Assembly (NCBI RefSeq): GCF_900114625.1
Contig: NZ_FOZL01000001.1
Location: 3,596,001 to 3,660,000, forward strand
Origin: Granulicella pectinivorans
GTDB taxonomy: Bacteria > Acidobacteriota > Terriglobia > Terriglobales > Acidobacteriaceae
DNA length: 64,000 bases
Direction of reading: 5' to 3'
Part shown: one piece after another, positions 18,567 to 28,193 of the stretch
Numbering within the stretch: position 1 is the first letter of the stretch
Layout: every line of letters begins with the position of its first letter
Made by a program: the position numbers and the translations under genes
The notes under the pieces: model-generated
What the model saw: only the letters and a program-made list of their open reading frames with translations
Databases searched by the model: none
Told to the model about the DNA's origin: nothing

Positions 18567-19100
18567 ATGTCACTCACGACCCAGTACGACCGAACCATCG
18601 AAACCCGCACCCGTGATGCCCGCCCCATCCTCTTCGGCATCACGGTGCTCATCATCCTCCTCGACCGCTGGTCCAAGCTCTGGATCATGCACAACATCAT
18701 CGGCGGATACGGCCGCGTGATCATCCCGAACTTCTTCCGGCTCGACCACGTCTACAACACCGGCGCGGCCTTCTCCATCTTCGCCGACTCCATGTCGCCC
18801 GACGCCGTACGCCGCTCGCTCATCGGCTTCTCCATCTTCGCCATCGTCATCGTGCTGGTGATGCTCTGGCGGACTGGCCGCATCTTCAACGCCTCCGGCG
18901 TAGCTCTCGCCCTCATCCTCGGCGGAGCCATCGGAAACGTCTACGACCGCATTGCCTACCTGCACGTCGTCGACTTCCTCGAGTTCCACATCAAGACCCA
19001 CTTCTGGCCCAGCTTCAACATCGCCGACTCCGCCATCGTCACCGGAGCCTGCCTGCTGTTGCTCGAAATCCTCCGCCCCCAACCCAAAGACGCCGAGTAG
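18567..19100 (+). CDS. lspA: Lipoprotein signal peptidase (signal peptidase II)
   Basis: The aspartyl membrane protease that removes the signal peptide from diacylated prolipoproteins. Four TM helices are visible. The catalytic Asp pair is in NVYDRIAYLHVVDF and WPSFNIADSAIV, and the family motif HVYNTGAAFSI is present. Length is 177 aa. It begins on the base after the ileS stop, so the two are co-transcribed, a common ileS-lspA arrangement. The loop between the first two motifs is slightly longer than usual (ADSMSPDAVRRS). Confidence 0.95.
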   Translation: MSLTTQYDRTIETRTRDARPILFGITVLIILLDRWSKLWIMHNIIGGYGRVIIPNFFRLDHVYNTGAAFSIFADSMSPDAVRRSLIGFSIFAIVIVLVMLWRTGRIFNASGVALALILGGAIGNVYDRIAYLHVVDFLEFHIKTHFWPSFNIADSAIVTGACLLLLEILRPQPKDAE

Positions 19101-19104
19101 CACC

Positions 19105-19353
19105 ATGCCCATCCTCACCATCTCCGAAGACCTGCAACTCGTCATCGACAAGGCTGTCCGCGAAGACGAGTATGCAGACGCCGTCGAATACATCACCCGC
19201 CTCGTCCGCCAGGACCAGAAGCGTCGTGCCAAAGAGCAAATCTTCGCGACCCTCGCACAGGACCCGTCCGGAGACGAAGCCGAAGTGGAGAGTCTGGCCG
19301 AATCCTGGCGGAAACTCCGCCTCGAACGCCACCGGCATCCCGACAGCGATTGA
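19105..19353 (+). CDS. ParD-like antitoxin family protein, no adjacent toxin
   Basis: An 82-residue protein: MPILTISEDLQLVIDKAVRE begins with a ribbon-helix-helix-like beta strand and helix. It continues with DAVEYITRLVRQDQKRRAKE and an acidic C-terminal helix, as in ParD-type antitoxins. It starts 4 bases after lspA, so it is probably in the same operon. No ParE-like toxin follows in the next 321 bases. It may be a regulatory relic or act on a distant toxin. The family assignment rests on this pattern only. Confidence 0.6.
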   Translation: MPILTISEDLQLVIDKAVREDEYADAVEYITRLVRQDQKRRAKEQIFATLAQDPSGDEAEVESLAESWRKLRLERHRHPDSD

Positions 19354-19674
19354 CCCGTGCGGATTCTGTCAAGAACTATTTCGCAAGCCACCTCGTTTCA
19401 GGCACATGCAATCCTTCCGTAGAAACTGCGATCCGGTAAACTAGAGTTTGCGGCCACAAATGGTCTTCCCCCGGGCAAGCATCCGGGGCCAGTTCTTTGT
19501 CAACGCATGCAAGTCCAGACTTAACTCTCATGTTTGGAGTACTTTAGACACAAAGACCAGGGGAGAGGGGCGAGAGCCCGGACCTCCTCCAAAAGCCCCG
19601 CTTCAAGAGCATCGGTATTCTTTGCCCGATCGATTCGCAATCCCGGCCCATCTAACCGACAATAGAGAGTGGCC
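19354..19674 (+). promoter_or_regulatory. uvrA upstream region
   Basis: This is 321 bases with no convincing gene. GACAAT at 19658-19663 could be a -10 box 11 bases before the uvrA ATG. A second candidate, GTAAACTAG, lies near 19436-19444. A GGGCAAGCATCCGGGGCC stretch near 19473-19490 is only weakly self-complementary. No clear LexA-type dyad was identified by eye. Confidence 0.35.
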
Positions 19675-22600
19675 ATGATTGAAGAAATAGCAGAACCAGC
19701 AACCTCCCGCGTCTCCGCGATCGATCACATCACCATCCGCGGAGCCCGCACCCACAATCTCAAGGGCATCGACGTCGACATCCCGCACAACGCCCTCACG
19801 GTCGTCTCCGGCGTCTCCGGCTCGGGCAAATCCTCGCTCGCCTTCGACACCGTCTATGCCGAGGGCCAGCGCCGTTACGTCGAATCACTCTCCGCCTACG
19901 CCCGCCAGTTCCTCGAGCGCATCGAGAAGCCCGACGTCGACCACATGGACGGCCTCGCCCCCGCCATCGCCATCAAGCAGAAAAACACCACCCGCAACCC
20001 CCGCTCCACCGTCGCCACCGCCACCGAAATCTACGACTACCTCCGCCTCCTCTACGCTCGCTGCGGCACCGTCACCTGCCTCCACTGCGGAGGCATCGTC
20101 AAACGCGACTCCGTCGACGAGATCGTAGCCTCGCTCCTGGCCCTGCCAGAAGGCACACGCACCTACGCTCTCTTCCCCATCGTCCGCGCCGAGATCAAGC
20201 TGGAGCCCATGCAGGCCCCCTCGGTCGAGGAGGCCCCGGCTCCCAAACCCGCAAAAAAGACCGCCACCAAAAAAGCAGCCGCTCCCATCACCAACATCGC
20301 CGCCCTCACCCTTACCGAAACCCTCAAAGAGCGCCTCCTCGAACTCCGTCGCCGAGGCTACAACCGCCTCTACCAGCCCATCGAATGCCAACCCGGCAAC
20401 ATCGTCGAATTCTCCACCCCCGAGAGCCTCCTCGAACTCAACTTCGATCTCCCCATCTTCGTCCTCGCCGACCGCCTCTCCATCTCCCCTGAAGGCCGCT
20501 CCCGCATCGTGGACGCCATCGAGACCGGCTACCGCGAGTCCGGCGAGATCCAGTTCCACACTGTTCCCCGTGACTCCGAAGCCTCGGTGAGACTCCGCTT
20601 CTCTGCCGCCTTCGAGTGCACCACCTGCCACCGTGCCTACCGCGAGCCCGAACCGCGCCTGTTCTCCTTCAACAACCCCTTCGGCGCCTGCCCCCGCTGC
20701 CAGGGATTCGGCAACACCATCGACTTCGACCCCAACCTCATCCTGCCCGACAAGTCCAAGTCCCTCGATCACGACGCCATCGCCCCCTGGGCCTCGGGCA
20801 AGTACAGGCCCTTCCACGGCGAGTTGAAGCGCGCCGCCAAGGCTGCCGGCATCCCCACCTACGTCCCCTGGTACGACCTCACGCCCGCCCAGCAGGAGTT
20901 CATTTACGAAGGCAAAGGCTCATGGCCCGGCGTACGCGGCTTCTTCAACGAGCTCGAACGCAAGAAATACAAGCTCCACGTCCGCGTCTTCCTCTCGAAG
21001 TACCGCGGATACGCAAGCTGCCCCGACTGCCGCGGCACCCGCCTCCGAGCTGAAGCCCGCGCGGTCCTGCTGCAAGGCAAAAACATCACCGAGGTCACAA
21101 GCCTCACCATCACTGCGGCCAGCGAGTTCTTCAACTCGCTCCAGCTCTCGCCCGCCGAGACCGAGATCGCCGGCAAGATCCTCGAAGAGGTCCGTCAGCG
21201 GACCCACTTCCTCCACCAGGTCGGCCTCGACTACCTCACGCTCGACCGCCTCGCCAGCACCCTCTCCGGCGGCGAAGCCCAGCGCATCCAGCTCGCCACA
21301 TCGCTTGGCTCCCGGCTCGTAGGAGCCCTCTACGTCCTCGACGAACCGAGCATCGGCCTCCACACCCGCGACACCGCCAAGCTCATCCACATCATGGAGG
21401 AGCTCCGCGACCTCGGCAACACCATACTCGTCGTCGAGCACGACCCCGATGTCATCCGCGCCGCCGACTATCTCCTCGACCTCGGCCCCGGAGCCGGTGA
21501 ACTCGGCGGCAAGCTCCTCGCCGCAGGCACGGTCGCCGAAGTCACCGCAAACCCCAACTCCATCACCGGCAAATACCTCTCCGGCCGCCTCACCATCCCC
21601 GTCCCCAAACACCGCCGCGAGCCCGGCCGCGAGCACCTCAAGCTCACCGGAGCCCGCATCCACAACCTGCGCGGCGTCGACCTCGACATACCCCTCGGCC
21701 TGCTCTGCTGCGTCACCGGCGTCTCCGGCTCGGGCAAGTCCACCATCGTCCACCAGGTCCTCTACCGCGCTCTCCAGCAAGCCCTCGGTCAAGGCGACGG
21801 AGCCGGCGACCCCAGCCATCTCTATCGCGAACTCTCCGGCACGCAGCACCTCAACGAAGTCATCCTCGTCGACCAGTCCCCCATCGGCCGCACACCCCGC
21901 TCCAACCCCGTCACCTACATCAAGGCCTTCGACGACATCCGCGCCCTCTTCGCCGCGCAGCCCGACGCCAAGCGCAAGAACCTCGCCGCCGGAAGCTTCT
22001 CGTTCAACGTCCCCGGAGGCCGCTGCGACGTCTGCGAAGGCGACGGCACCGTCACCGTTGAAATGCAGTTTCTCGCGGACATCGAGCTGCCCTGCGAAGA
22101 ATGTAACGGAACGCGTTACAAAGCCACGGTCCTCGACGTGAAGTACCGCAACAAGAGTATCCACGATGTTCTCAATATGACTGTCAAGGAGGCCATCGTC
22201 TACTTTGCCGGGCATGCCAGGATCGTCGACAAGCTGTCCGTTCTCGACGAAGTGGGCCTCAGCTACGTACGCCTCGGCCAGTCCGCAACCACCCTTTCTG
22301 GCGGCGAAGCCCAACGCGTAAAACTGGCTTCACATCTGGCCACCGCACGCAGCATCCAGAACCGTGGCGGGTCCACCGCCAACGAGGCCGCCAAGAAGGC
22401 CGCATCGCGCACGCTTTATATCCTCGACGAACCCACCACCGGACTTCACTTCGACGATGTCGCCAAGCTCCTCGCGTCATTCCGCAAGCTCATCGACGGA
22501 GGCGGCTCACTCCTCGTCATTGAGCACAATCTCGACGTCATCAAGTCCGCCGACTGGGTCATCGACATGGGCCCCGAAGGCGGCAGCGGAGGCGGCCAGG

Positions 22601-22704
22601 TCGTAGCCGCCGGCACCCCCGAAGAGATCGCCGCCAACCCCGCCAGTCACACAGGTCACTGGCTCGCCCCTGTTCTCGGACTCAAAGCACCAAAGAGAAG
22701 CTGA
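19675..22704 (+). CDS. uvrA: Excinuclease ABC subunit A
   Basis: The damage-recognition ATPase of nucleotide excision repair. Two ABC modules are seen: Walker A GVSGSGKSSLAFDT near residue 42 and GVSGSGKSTIVHQV near 685, each with its signature (LSGGEAQRIQLA and LSGGEAQRVKLA) and Walker B (VLDEPSIGLH, ILDEPTTGLH). Zinc modules CLHCGG..., CTTC...CPRC and CDVCEGDG...CEEC are present. Length is about 1009 aa. An Ala/Lys/Pro-rich insertion (KPAKKTATKKAAAP) lies near residue 190. GTG at 19669 is an alternative start two codons upstream. It ends 2 bases before the convergent next gene. Confidence 0.97.
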   Translation: MIEEIAEPATSRVSAIDHITIRGARTHNLKGIDVDIPHNALTVVSGVSGSGKSSLAFDTVYAEGQRRYVESLSAYARQFLERIEKPDVDHMDGLAPAIAIKQKNTTRNPRSTVATATEIYDYLRLLYARCGTVTCLHCGGIVKRDSVDEIVASLLALPEGTRTYALFPIVRAEIKLEPMQAPSVEEAPAPKPAKKTATKKAAAPITNIAALTLTETLKERLLELRRRGYNRLYQPIECQPGNIVEFSTPESLLELNFDLPIFVLADRLSISPEGRSRIVDAIETGYRESGEIQFHTVPRDSEASVRLRFSAAFECTTCHRAYREPEPRLFSFNNPFGACPRCQGFGNTIDFDPNLILPDKSKSLDHDAIAPWASGKYRPFHGELKRAAKAAGIPTYVPWYDLTPAQQEFIYEGKGSWPGVRGFFNELERKKYKLHVRVFLSKYRGYASCPDCRGTRLRAEARAVLLQGKNITEVTSLTITAASEFFNSLQLSPAETEIAGKILEEVRQRTHFLHQVGLDYLTLDRLASTLSGGEAQRIQLATSLGSRLVGALYVLDEPSIGLHTRDTAKLIHIMEELRDLGNTILVVEHDPDVIRAADYLLDLGPGAGELGGKLLAAGTVAEVTANPNSITGKYLSGRLTIPVPKHRREPGREHLKLTGARIHNLRGVDLDIPLGLLCCVTGVSGSGKSTIVHQVLYRALQQALGQGDGAGDPSHLYRELSGTQHLNEVILVDQSPIGRTPRSNPVTYIKAFDDIRALFAAQPDAKRKNLAAGSFSFNVPGGRCDVCEGDGTVTVEMQFLADIELPCEECNGTRYKATVLDVKYRNKSIHDVLNMTVKEAIVYFAGHARIVDKLSVLDEVGLSYVRLGQSATTLSGGEAQRVKLASHLATARSIQNRGGSTANEAAKKAASRTLYILDEPTTGLHFDDVAKLLASFRKLIDGGGSLLVIEHNLDVIKSADWVIDMGPEGGSGGGQVVAAGTPEEIAANPASHTGHWLAPVLGLKAPKRS

Positions 22705-22706
22705 AC

Positions 22707-24233
22707 CTACTTGCCCGTATCCCGCCGGGCATAGACATGGGTGAGCGAGGTCTGTCCGACTCTCACATACTCCTCATCGATCGTCTTCAAAATGCCTGGC
22801 GGTATCTGCGCCCTATCCTCCATTGGCGCTAAGATCAAAACGTCGAAGTGGTTCTTCTTCCACTCCTCGGCCATCTGCCCGCTCTTCGAGATCGGATAGG
22901 ACGACCCCGGATGCCACCAATTCGGCATATGCAGAGGCGACTGGATCCTCCGACCCGCATAAAGAAACTCCATCCCAGGGCCAAAGAACACCCTCGCCTG
23001 CGGATTCGCACCCCGTGCGCTATCCACTTCTGCCAAGGTCTCCGGGATGATACTGCATCCCTTCATCCGCCCCAGAAACGGGTCATCGAACCATATCTTG
23101 TAGCAACCCTCCGCAGCCCACCCGCCGGTCACCTGCACCGCCAGTCGGATCCCCCCAAAATAAACCGACAGAAGGTACAGCCCGCAGGCTACAGTCAGTA
23201 ACCGGTGCCGTGTAATTCCCTCTGCTCCACGCACCTCCGTTACGACCATGGCAACTCCCAGCAGCAACAGCGGTGTATCTGAAAGTTTGAACTGAAAGTT
23301 CGTGCCCATCCCGATCAACGCAATGCCAATGGCCCCGAAGCCAAGCAGCAAAACGGGGCTCCCCCATATCGAGCGCCATCTCCGCCACGCATAGAACAGT
23401 ATCGCCACCATCAAAGGCGCGATGAGCAAATACACCAGCAGGTTCGCCAGTGCAAACGACGTGTTCTTGTCGTAGAAGATCCCGGCCAGAAATGCCTTTG
23501 GCATCAGACGGCCTGTCAACCCGGCGTACGTCCCCAGCATGCTGACGAAGGAAACATGCACAGACGCAAGGGTAAGACAGGCTAGTGCCAACCCAGCCGT
23601 AGCAATCACACCCACAAGGCGCTTCCCAACCCCGCCACGAAACGCAACCAGCAGGCACAGCAGTATCGCCGGATAGGCAATATTCGGCTTCGAGAGCAGC
23701 AGCGCGGCGATCGCGATCGTGAGGTGGGCAGCCGCCTCCCCGCGCAACCAACGCCCGCCACCCGCGCACAGAACGTAGACCGCATACAAGCCGTACATCG
23801 CGAAGTCCATCGCCATCGTCGCGTGCCAAAGAGTATTGCCTGGCAACAACAGAATTGCCTGCCCCGCCGTGAACGCGAGCACCGTCCAGATCGCCGCATC
23901 GTCTCCATGAGTCTTCCGCACCAGACTTGAAAGCCGGATCCCCAGCAATGTCATCAAACCATAAAAGATCGAAGCGCCTAAAACGAGAGAGTGCCATCCA
24001 ACACCAAAGACCCGGAACAACAGCGCCGTCGGGAGATACAGCGATGGCGGAAAGGTGACCAGAAAGTCCCTTCCAGGAACCTGCCCCGAGTAGACCCTCC
24101 AACCCGCATCGATCATCGGACTGGAGTCATAGCCATCAAACCCGTAGCGGCCAAAGACAACGTTCAGCCAAGCGACAAAGAGCCCTGACACAATGCAGAC
24201 AAGGATCCAGAACCGGTATGTCGTGTGTTTCAT
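22707..24233 (-). CDS. Polytopic GT-C-like membrane protein, tandem paralogue 1
   Basis: A 508-residue integral membrane protein with about ten TM helices, resembling the GT39/RgtA-like sugar transferases. An N-terminal luminal loop holds DGYDSSPMIDAGWRVYSG and RDFLVTFPPS, where Asp residues after TM1 are expected catalytic acids in GT-C enzymes. A soluble C-terminal tail contains VFFGPGMEFLYAGRRIQSP and PNWWHPGSSYP. The donor is likely a polyprenyl-phosphate sugar, but this is family inference. ATG at 24233 is chosen because TATACT ends 7 bases upstream. It is closely related to the next gene. Confidence 0.75.
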   Translation of the reverse strand: MKHTTYRFWILVCIVSGLFVAWLNVVFGRYGFDGYDSSPMIDAGWRVYSGQVPGRDFLVTFPPSLYLPTALLFRVFGVGWHSLVLGASIFYGLMTLLGIRLSSLVRKTHGDDAAIWTVLAFTAGQAILLLPGNTLWHATMAMDFAMYGLYAVYVLCAGGGRWLRGEAAAHLTIAIAALLLSKPNIAYPAILLCLLVAFRGGVGKRLVGVIATAGLALACLTLASVHVSFVSMLGTYAGLTGRLMPKAFLAGIFYDKNTSFALANLLVYLLIAPLMVAILFYAWRRWRSIWGSPVLLLGFGAIGIALIGMGTNFQFKLSDTPLLLLGVAMVVTEVRGAEGITRHRLLTVACGLYLLSVYFGGIRLAVQVTGGWAAEGCYKIWFDDPFLGRMKGCSIIPETLAEVDSARGANPQARVFFGPGMEFLYAGRRIQSPLHMPNWWHPGSSYPISKSGQMAEEWKKNHFDVLILAPMEDRAQIPPGILKTIDEEYVRVGQTSLTHVYARRDTGK

Positions 24234-24240
24234 CGAACCA

Positions 24241-24246
24241 AGTATA
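24241..24246 (-). promoter_or_regulatory. TATACT -10 box, leaderless start
   Basis: TATACT on the minus strand ends 7 bases before the ATG at 24233. No Shine-Dalgarno sequence fits between them. The same arrangement, TATACTTGG, precedes the upstream paralogue. Confidence 0.5.
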
Positions 24247-24292
24247 GCGGTCCCCATCGCTCAGGCCGGGACGCATTTCAGCTCGAAACCTA

Positions 24293-25801
24293 TCATCGCC
24301 GAAGTTTGTACACATGGATCGCGTAGGTCGTGTCGTCGACGCGCATGTATTCGCGATCGATTGCAGCCCCAATCCCCGCAGGCATCTGTTCCCGATACTC
24401 GGCTGCATTGAAGATCAGCACATCGAACTGATCTCGCGTCCACGCAGCCCCAATCTCATCACCCTTCACCAACGGATACGAGGTTCCTGGATGCCACCAG
24501 TTCGGTATCCCTCCCGGCGATGGCCGCATTCGCCCCGCATACAAAAACTCCAGTCCGGAGCCAAAGAACACCTTGGCACCCGGATTCTCCGCCAGCGTAC
24601 GGTCGACCTCGCTCAGCGTCGTCTGCATCACGGGGCATCCCGTGATCGCGCCCAGAAACGCATCCTGAAATGCAACCTGCGTACATCCTTCGGTGTTCCA
24701 TTCTCCCGATGCCACAAAAGCCATCCGTGTGCGCCCGAAGTACAGGGCAACCAACGTTAGCGTGAAGACCGTGAACATCACGCGCCTCTTCATGCGCACA
24801 TAGGAAGCACCTCCCGACCAGGCAATCAAGACGAAGCCCAGGAGCATCAACGGCGTGTCTGAAAGCTTGAATTGAATATTCGTCCCCATCGCAAGCAACG
24901 CAATCAAAATCGATCCGGCACCAAGCACGACGACAGGCCGCGTCCGCGTCTTCCACGCATGCGCCAAAACCATAACCAACGCAGGAGCCATGATCGCGTA
25001 TACCAGCAGATTCGACAGCGCAATCACGTCGTTCCGGTAGTAGAGAATGGCATAGAAAAACCCAATAGGCAGCAAACGCCCCGCAAGCCCGCCATAGCTC
25101 GCCAGCATGCCAAAGAGCGTTATATGGACCATCCAGAGAGCAAGACTGGCCATCACCAGTCCACCACCGGCAATCAACAGGAGTCCACGCCTCCCCACAC
25201 TGCACATCCCCGCCACAATCAGGCACAGCACAATCGTCGGATAGGCCGTATTCGCCTTCGACAAAAGCAGAAACGCGACGGCAAAACTAAGATGTGCCAT
25301 CGCCTCGCGCCGCAACCCTGCCCTTCCCTGCCCGGCCAGCAGATACGTCGCACCTATCCCATACATCGCGAAGTCCATGGCGATCGTCGCGTGCCAGATC
25401 GTGCTGTAAGGCAGCAAGAAAATAATCTGTCCCGCAGTAAACGCTACCGCCACACAAACCGCCGCATCCTCCCCGTAGACCTTCCGCACCAACGCCGCCA
25501 GTCGCAGCCCAAGCAGGAGCATCATCCCGAAAAAACAACTCGCGCCCACCACAAGCGCATGCCAGCTTACGCCAAATACGCGAAACATCAGCGCCGTAAG
25601 GAGATAGTGCGAGGGTGGGAATGTCACCAGAAAATCCCGCCCCGGAACCTGCCCTGAGTAGACTCTCCAGCCTGAGTCAATCATCGGGCTCAGGTCATAG
25701 CCATCGAAACCATGGTGACTGAACGCACCATTCAGCCCACACGCCAAAGCTCCCAGGAGCAGACAACCTGCCATCGAACTCCGGTACACGCTCTTAGTCA
25801 T
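24293..25801 (-). CDS. Polytopic GT-C-like membrane protein, tandem paralogue 2
   Basis: A 502-residue paralogue of the downstream gene. It shares VYSGQVPGRDFLVTFPPS, ATIAMDFAMYG/ATMAMDFAMYG, QFKLSDTPLMLLG and the C-terminal PNWWHPGTSYP block over the full length with the same TM layout. Both proteins probably glycosylate the same class of envelope acceptor or differ only in sugar donor. No glycan cluster surrounds them. ATG at 25801 has TATACT 7 bases upstream and no ribosome site. Confidence 0.75.
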   Translation of the reverse strand: MTKSVYRSSMAGCLLLGALACGLNGAFSHHGFDGYDLSPMIDSGWRVYSGQVPGRDFLVTFPPSHYLLTALMFRVFGVSWHALVVGASCFFGMMLLLGLRLAALVRKVYGEDAAVCVAVAFTAGQIIFLLPYSTIWHATIAMDFAMYGIGATYLLAGQGRAGLRREAMAHLSFAVAFLLLSKANTAYPTIVLCLIVAGMCSVGRRGLLLIAGGGLVMASLALWMVHITLFGMLASYGGLAGRLLPIGFFYAILYYRNDVIALSNLLVYAIMAPALVMVLAHAWKTRTRPVVVLGAGSILIALLAMGTNIQFKLSDTPLMLLGFVLIAWSGGASYVRMKRRVMFTVFTLTLVALYFGRTRMAFVASGEWNTEGCTQVAFQDAFLGAITGCPVMQTTLSEVDRTLAENPGAKVFFGSGLEFLYAGRMRPSPGGIPNWWHPGTSYPLVKGDEIGAAWTRDQFDVLIFNAAEYREQMPAGIGAAIDREYMRVDDTTYAIHVYKLRR

Positions 25802-25808
25802 TCAGCCA

Positions 25809-25814
25809 AGTATA
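25809..25814 (-). promoter_or_regulatory. TATACT -10 box, leaderless start
   Basis: TATACTTGGCTGA directly precedes ATG 25801, matching TATACTTGGTTCG before the paralogue. This suggests that promoter and gene were duplicated together. Confidence 0.5.
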
Positions 25815-25860
25815 TGCAACGGCTTCCACGCCACGATGTCCGCTTCATGGGAGCCCCTGC

Positions 25861-26545
25861 TCAATGCCCGGCCATCGCCGCATTGAACTGCTCGAAGAAC
25901 TCATAAAACTTCTCCGGGTTCGAGTTGCCTGCAAAGCGCAGCGGATACACCCGCTTCACAAGAATCTCCTTCGCACCCGGTTCCTGCGTCAGGATCGTCA
26001 TTACCTCATCCACGTACTCGGCCAGAGGCATAGCCGGCGGATCGGTCGCCTGCTCTTTACCCATCAACTCCGTCTGCACATAGGGTGGCACAAGCTCCTG
26101 TACCTGCACGGACGTGTCCTTCAACTGGTATCGCAGCGACACCGACCACGCATGGATCGCCGCCTTGGTCGCACTCTAGGTCGGCGTCATCGCCAGCGGT
26201 GTAAACGCAAGCCCCGAAGTCACGGTTATGATGGTAGCCTTCGCCTGCTTCATCAGGTGCGGCAGCAGCGCTCCGGTCAGCACCATGGGAGCCAGAGGGT
26301 TCGTCGACACCGTGTCATGGATGGTTGCCACATCGCTTCCCTCAGTCAGCCTCTCCGCCCTTCCAATCCCTGCCATATGCACCACGGCGTTCAACCCCGG
26401 GTACCTCTGCACAAGACCCTCCGCAAACGCCAATAGTCCCGCCGTATCCGGCATGTCCAACAGCTCGGAGATCATCCCGGATCCGCCTCGACGGCCTCCT
26501 CTAGGAGGTCTTTCCGGCGCCCAGAATAATGACCGTATTCCCCAA
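25861..26545 (-). pseudogene. Decayed SDR-family oxidoreductase
   Basis: Remnants of a short-chain dehydrogenase in order: GNTVII (about 26545), GRRKDLLEEAVEADPG, MISELLDMPDTAGLLAFAEG, LNAVVHMAGIGR, then ITVTSGLAFTP and SATKAAIHAWSVSLRYQLK. Three lesions are visible. The glycine-rich cofactor loop is missing, as if two GNTVI-like repeats had recombined. A one-base shift separates DPG from MISELL near 26473. A TAG at 26176-26178 replaces the catalytic Tyr of the YSATK motif. The rest of the C-terminus stays open to 25861, so decay looks recent. Confidence 0.85.
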
Positions 26546-26723
26546 CCGGTAAACAGCGTTCTGCGGCGTCTGGGAGTGGGCCGAGAGCAAGCACGAAGAG
26601 CTTGCCCGCCAACGTGCGGCCTACAAGCTCAAAAACGGCCTCGAGAGCTGATCCCAATTACTATCGAGATAGCCTTTTTGTTCCGCACAGAATCCCTCCC
26701 GAAGCCGTCCAAAGGTTGTGTCC

Positions 26724-28049
26724 ATGCCTAAGAAAATCCTCTTCGCCGCTACCCTGTTCGCCGCATCCGCCCTGCCCTCGCTTGCCCAGCTCCCTGCCGG
26801 CACCACGGATGCAGCCCAGACCATCGCTCCCGACGCCAACTCAGCCGTGCGCACGCAGGCCAACGAGGCCCTCGAAAAGGGCGATTACCGGGGTGCCATC
26901 AAGCTTCTGCTTATCCTCACCGACCGCGGACCCAACGATCGCCAGGATCCGCAACTCCTTTACAACCTTGCCTACGCACAGGACGCCATCGACCAGGTCT
27001 CGAACGCCGAGGCAAACTACCGCCGCGCCATCCAAGCCGACCCCAATATGCTCGAGGCCCGCGTGAGCCTCGGCCTCCTCCTCGCCCGCGCCGGCCGCCC
27101 CGAAGACGCCCATACCGAACTCCTCGCGGCCGCGAACCTCCCCAACGGCGACGCCCCCGTCAAGGCCCGCGCCCTCCGCGCCCTTGCCCGCCTCGACCTC
27201 GCATCAAACCCGGAGGCCGCGCGCGAAGAACTTCTCGCTGCCCTCAAGCTCACTCCGGAAACCTCGGATGACACCCTCATGGCCGCCGAGCTCGCCGAGC
27301 GTGCCAAGGACCCCGCCGCAGCCGAAAAAGAGTATCGTCGCGTCCTCGTCAACACCCCCAACGATCCCGACGCCACCTCAGCCTTGGCTGGCATCGTGGC
27401 AAAAAACAACCCCACCGAGGCTGCATCCCTGCTGAACGCCGCCCTCACCGCCAACCCCGGCAACCCCGCCCTTTCCGCACAGCTCGCCGTCCTTTATGCC
27501 AATCAGGACAAGTACGACCAAGCCATCCCCCTCATCGAGCCCCTCCACGCAGCGCACCCTGACGACCTCAACATCGACCTCCTCCTCGCGCATCTTTACT
27601 CGCAGTCGGGCGCCTTTGCCCAGGCCGATCCGCTCTATATCTCCGTCCTCGACGCCCGCCCCTCCGCGCGCCTTCGCGACGACCGTGCCGCGAACCTCAT
27701 CAAGCTGCGCCGCTACGCCGAGGCCGAAACCCTCCTGAAGCAGGCCGTCGCGAAGCCCGATGCATTTCCCACCAAGGAAGACTACGGCCAGGCCACAGCC
27801 CATCTCGCCTTCGCCGCCTCCAACAACAACGACCCCCAGGAGGTCTTGCGCGCCCTATCGCTGCGTGCCACAGTCCTGCCCCAGTCTCCGTCCAGCCTCT
27901 TCCTCGCCGCGACTGCACACGACAAGCTGCATGAGGTAAAGCTCGCAGTCGATCTTTACAACCAGTTCCTCGCAGCGGCCAAAGGCAAGTTTCCCGACGA
28001 AGAATTTGAGGCACGTCACCGTTTAGTGACTTTGGCGCACATGCGATGA
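26724..28049 (+). CDS. Secreted tetratricopeptide-repeat protein
   Basis: A 441-residue protein with a signal peptide (MPKKILFAATLFAASALPSLAQ), then TPR-type helical pairs across most of its length. Examples are ALEKGDYRGAIKLLLIL, YNLAYAQDAIDQVSNAEANY, RRAIQADPNMLEARVSLGLL and AAEKEYRRVLVNTPNDPDAT. It is presumably a periplasmic scaffold with no known partner. The ATG at 26724 is favoured over GTG at 26718 because AAAGG lies upstream at a workable distance. The downstream small secreted genes on the same strand may be co-expressed. Confidence 0.82.
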   Translation: MPKKILFAATLFAASALPSLAQLPAGTTDAAQTIAPDANSAVRTQANEALEKGDYRGAIKLLLILTDRGPNDRQDPQLLYNLAYAQDAIDQVSNAEANYRRAIQADPNMLEARVSLGLLLARAGRPEDAHTELLAAANLPNGDAPVKARALRALARLDLASNPEAAREELLAALKLTPETSDDTLMAAELAERAKDPAAAEKEYRRVLVNTPNDPDATSALAGIVAKNNPTEAASLLNAALTANPGNPALSAQLAVLYANQDKYDQAIPLIEPLHAAHPDDLNIDLLLAHLYSQSGAFAQADPLYISVLDARPSARLRDDRAANLIKLRRYAEAETLLKQAVAKPDAFPTKEDYGQATAHLAFAASNNNDPQEVLRALSLRATVLPQSPSSLFLAATAHDKLHEVKLAVDLYNQFLAAAKGKFPDEEFEARHRLVTLAHMR

Positions 28050-28193
28050 AAAATAAGGAAGAAAAGAATGACAACTCTGCCTATTTCGCAGTACGCTAGG
28101 CAGCAATCGGTTCAAAGCACAGCACCACGGCTCAGGCTCAACCGCCTCCGCCGAAGGAACCTTCCCCTCGCGCTCCCGTACTCGAGGTGCTCC

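Noticed and set aside
19448..19678. 76-codon frame before uvrA
   Set aside because: Runs into the uvrA start, has no ribosome site or family; more likely a leader region.
20920..22314. 464-codon frame opposite uvrA
   Set aside because: Same reason as above; Glu/Gly/Val-rich with no motif.
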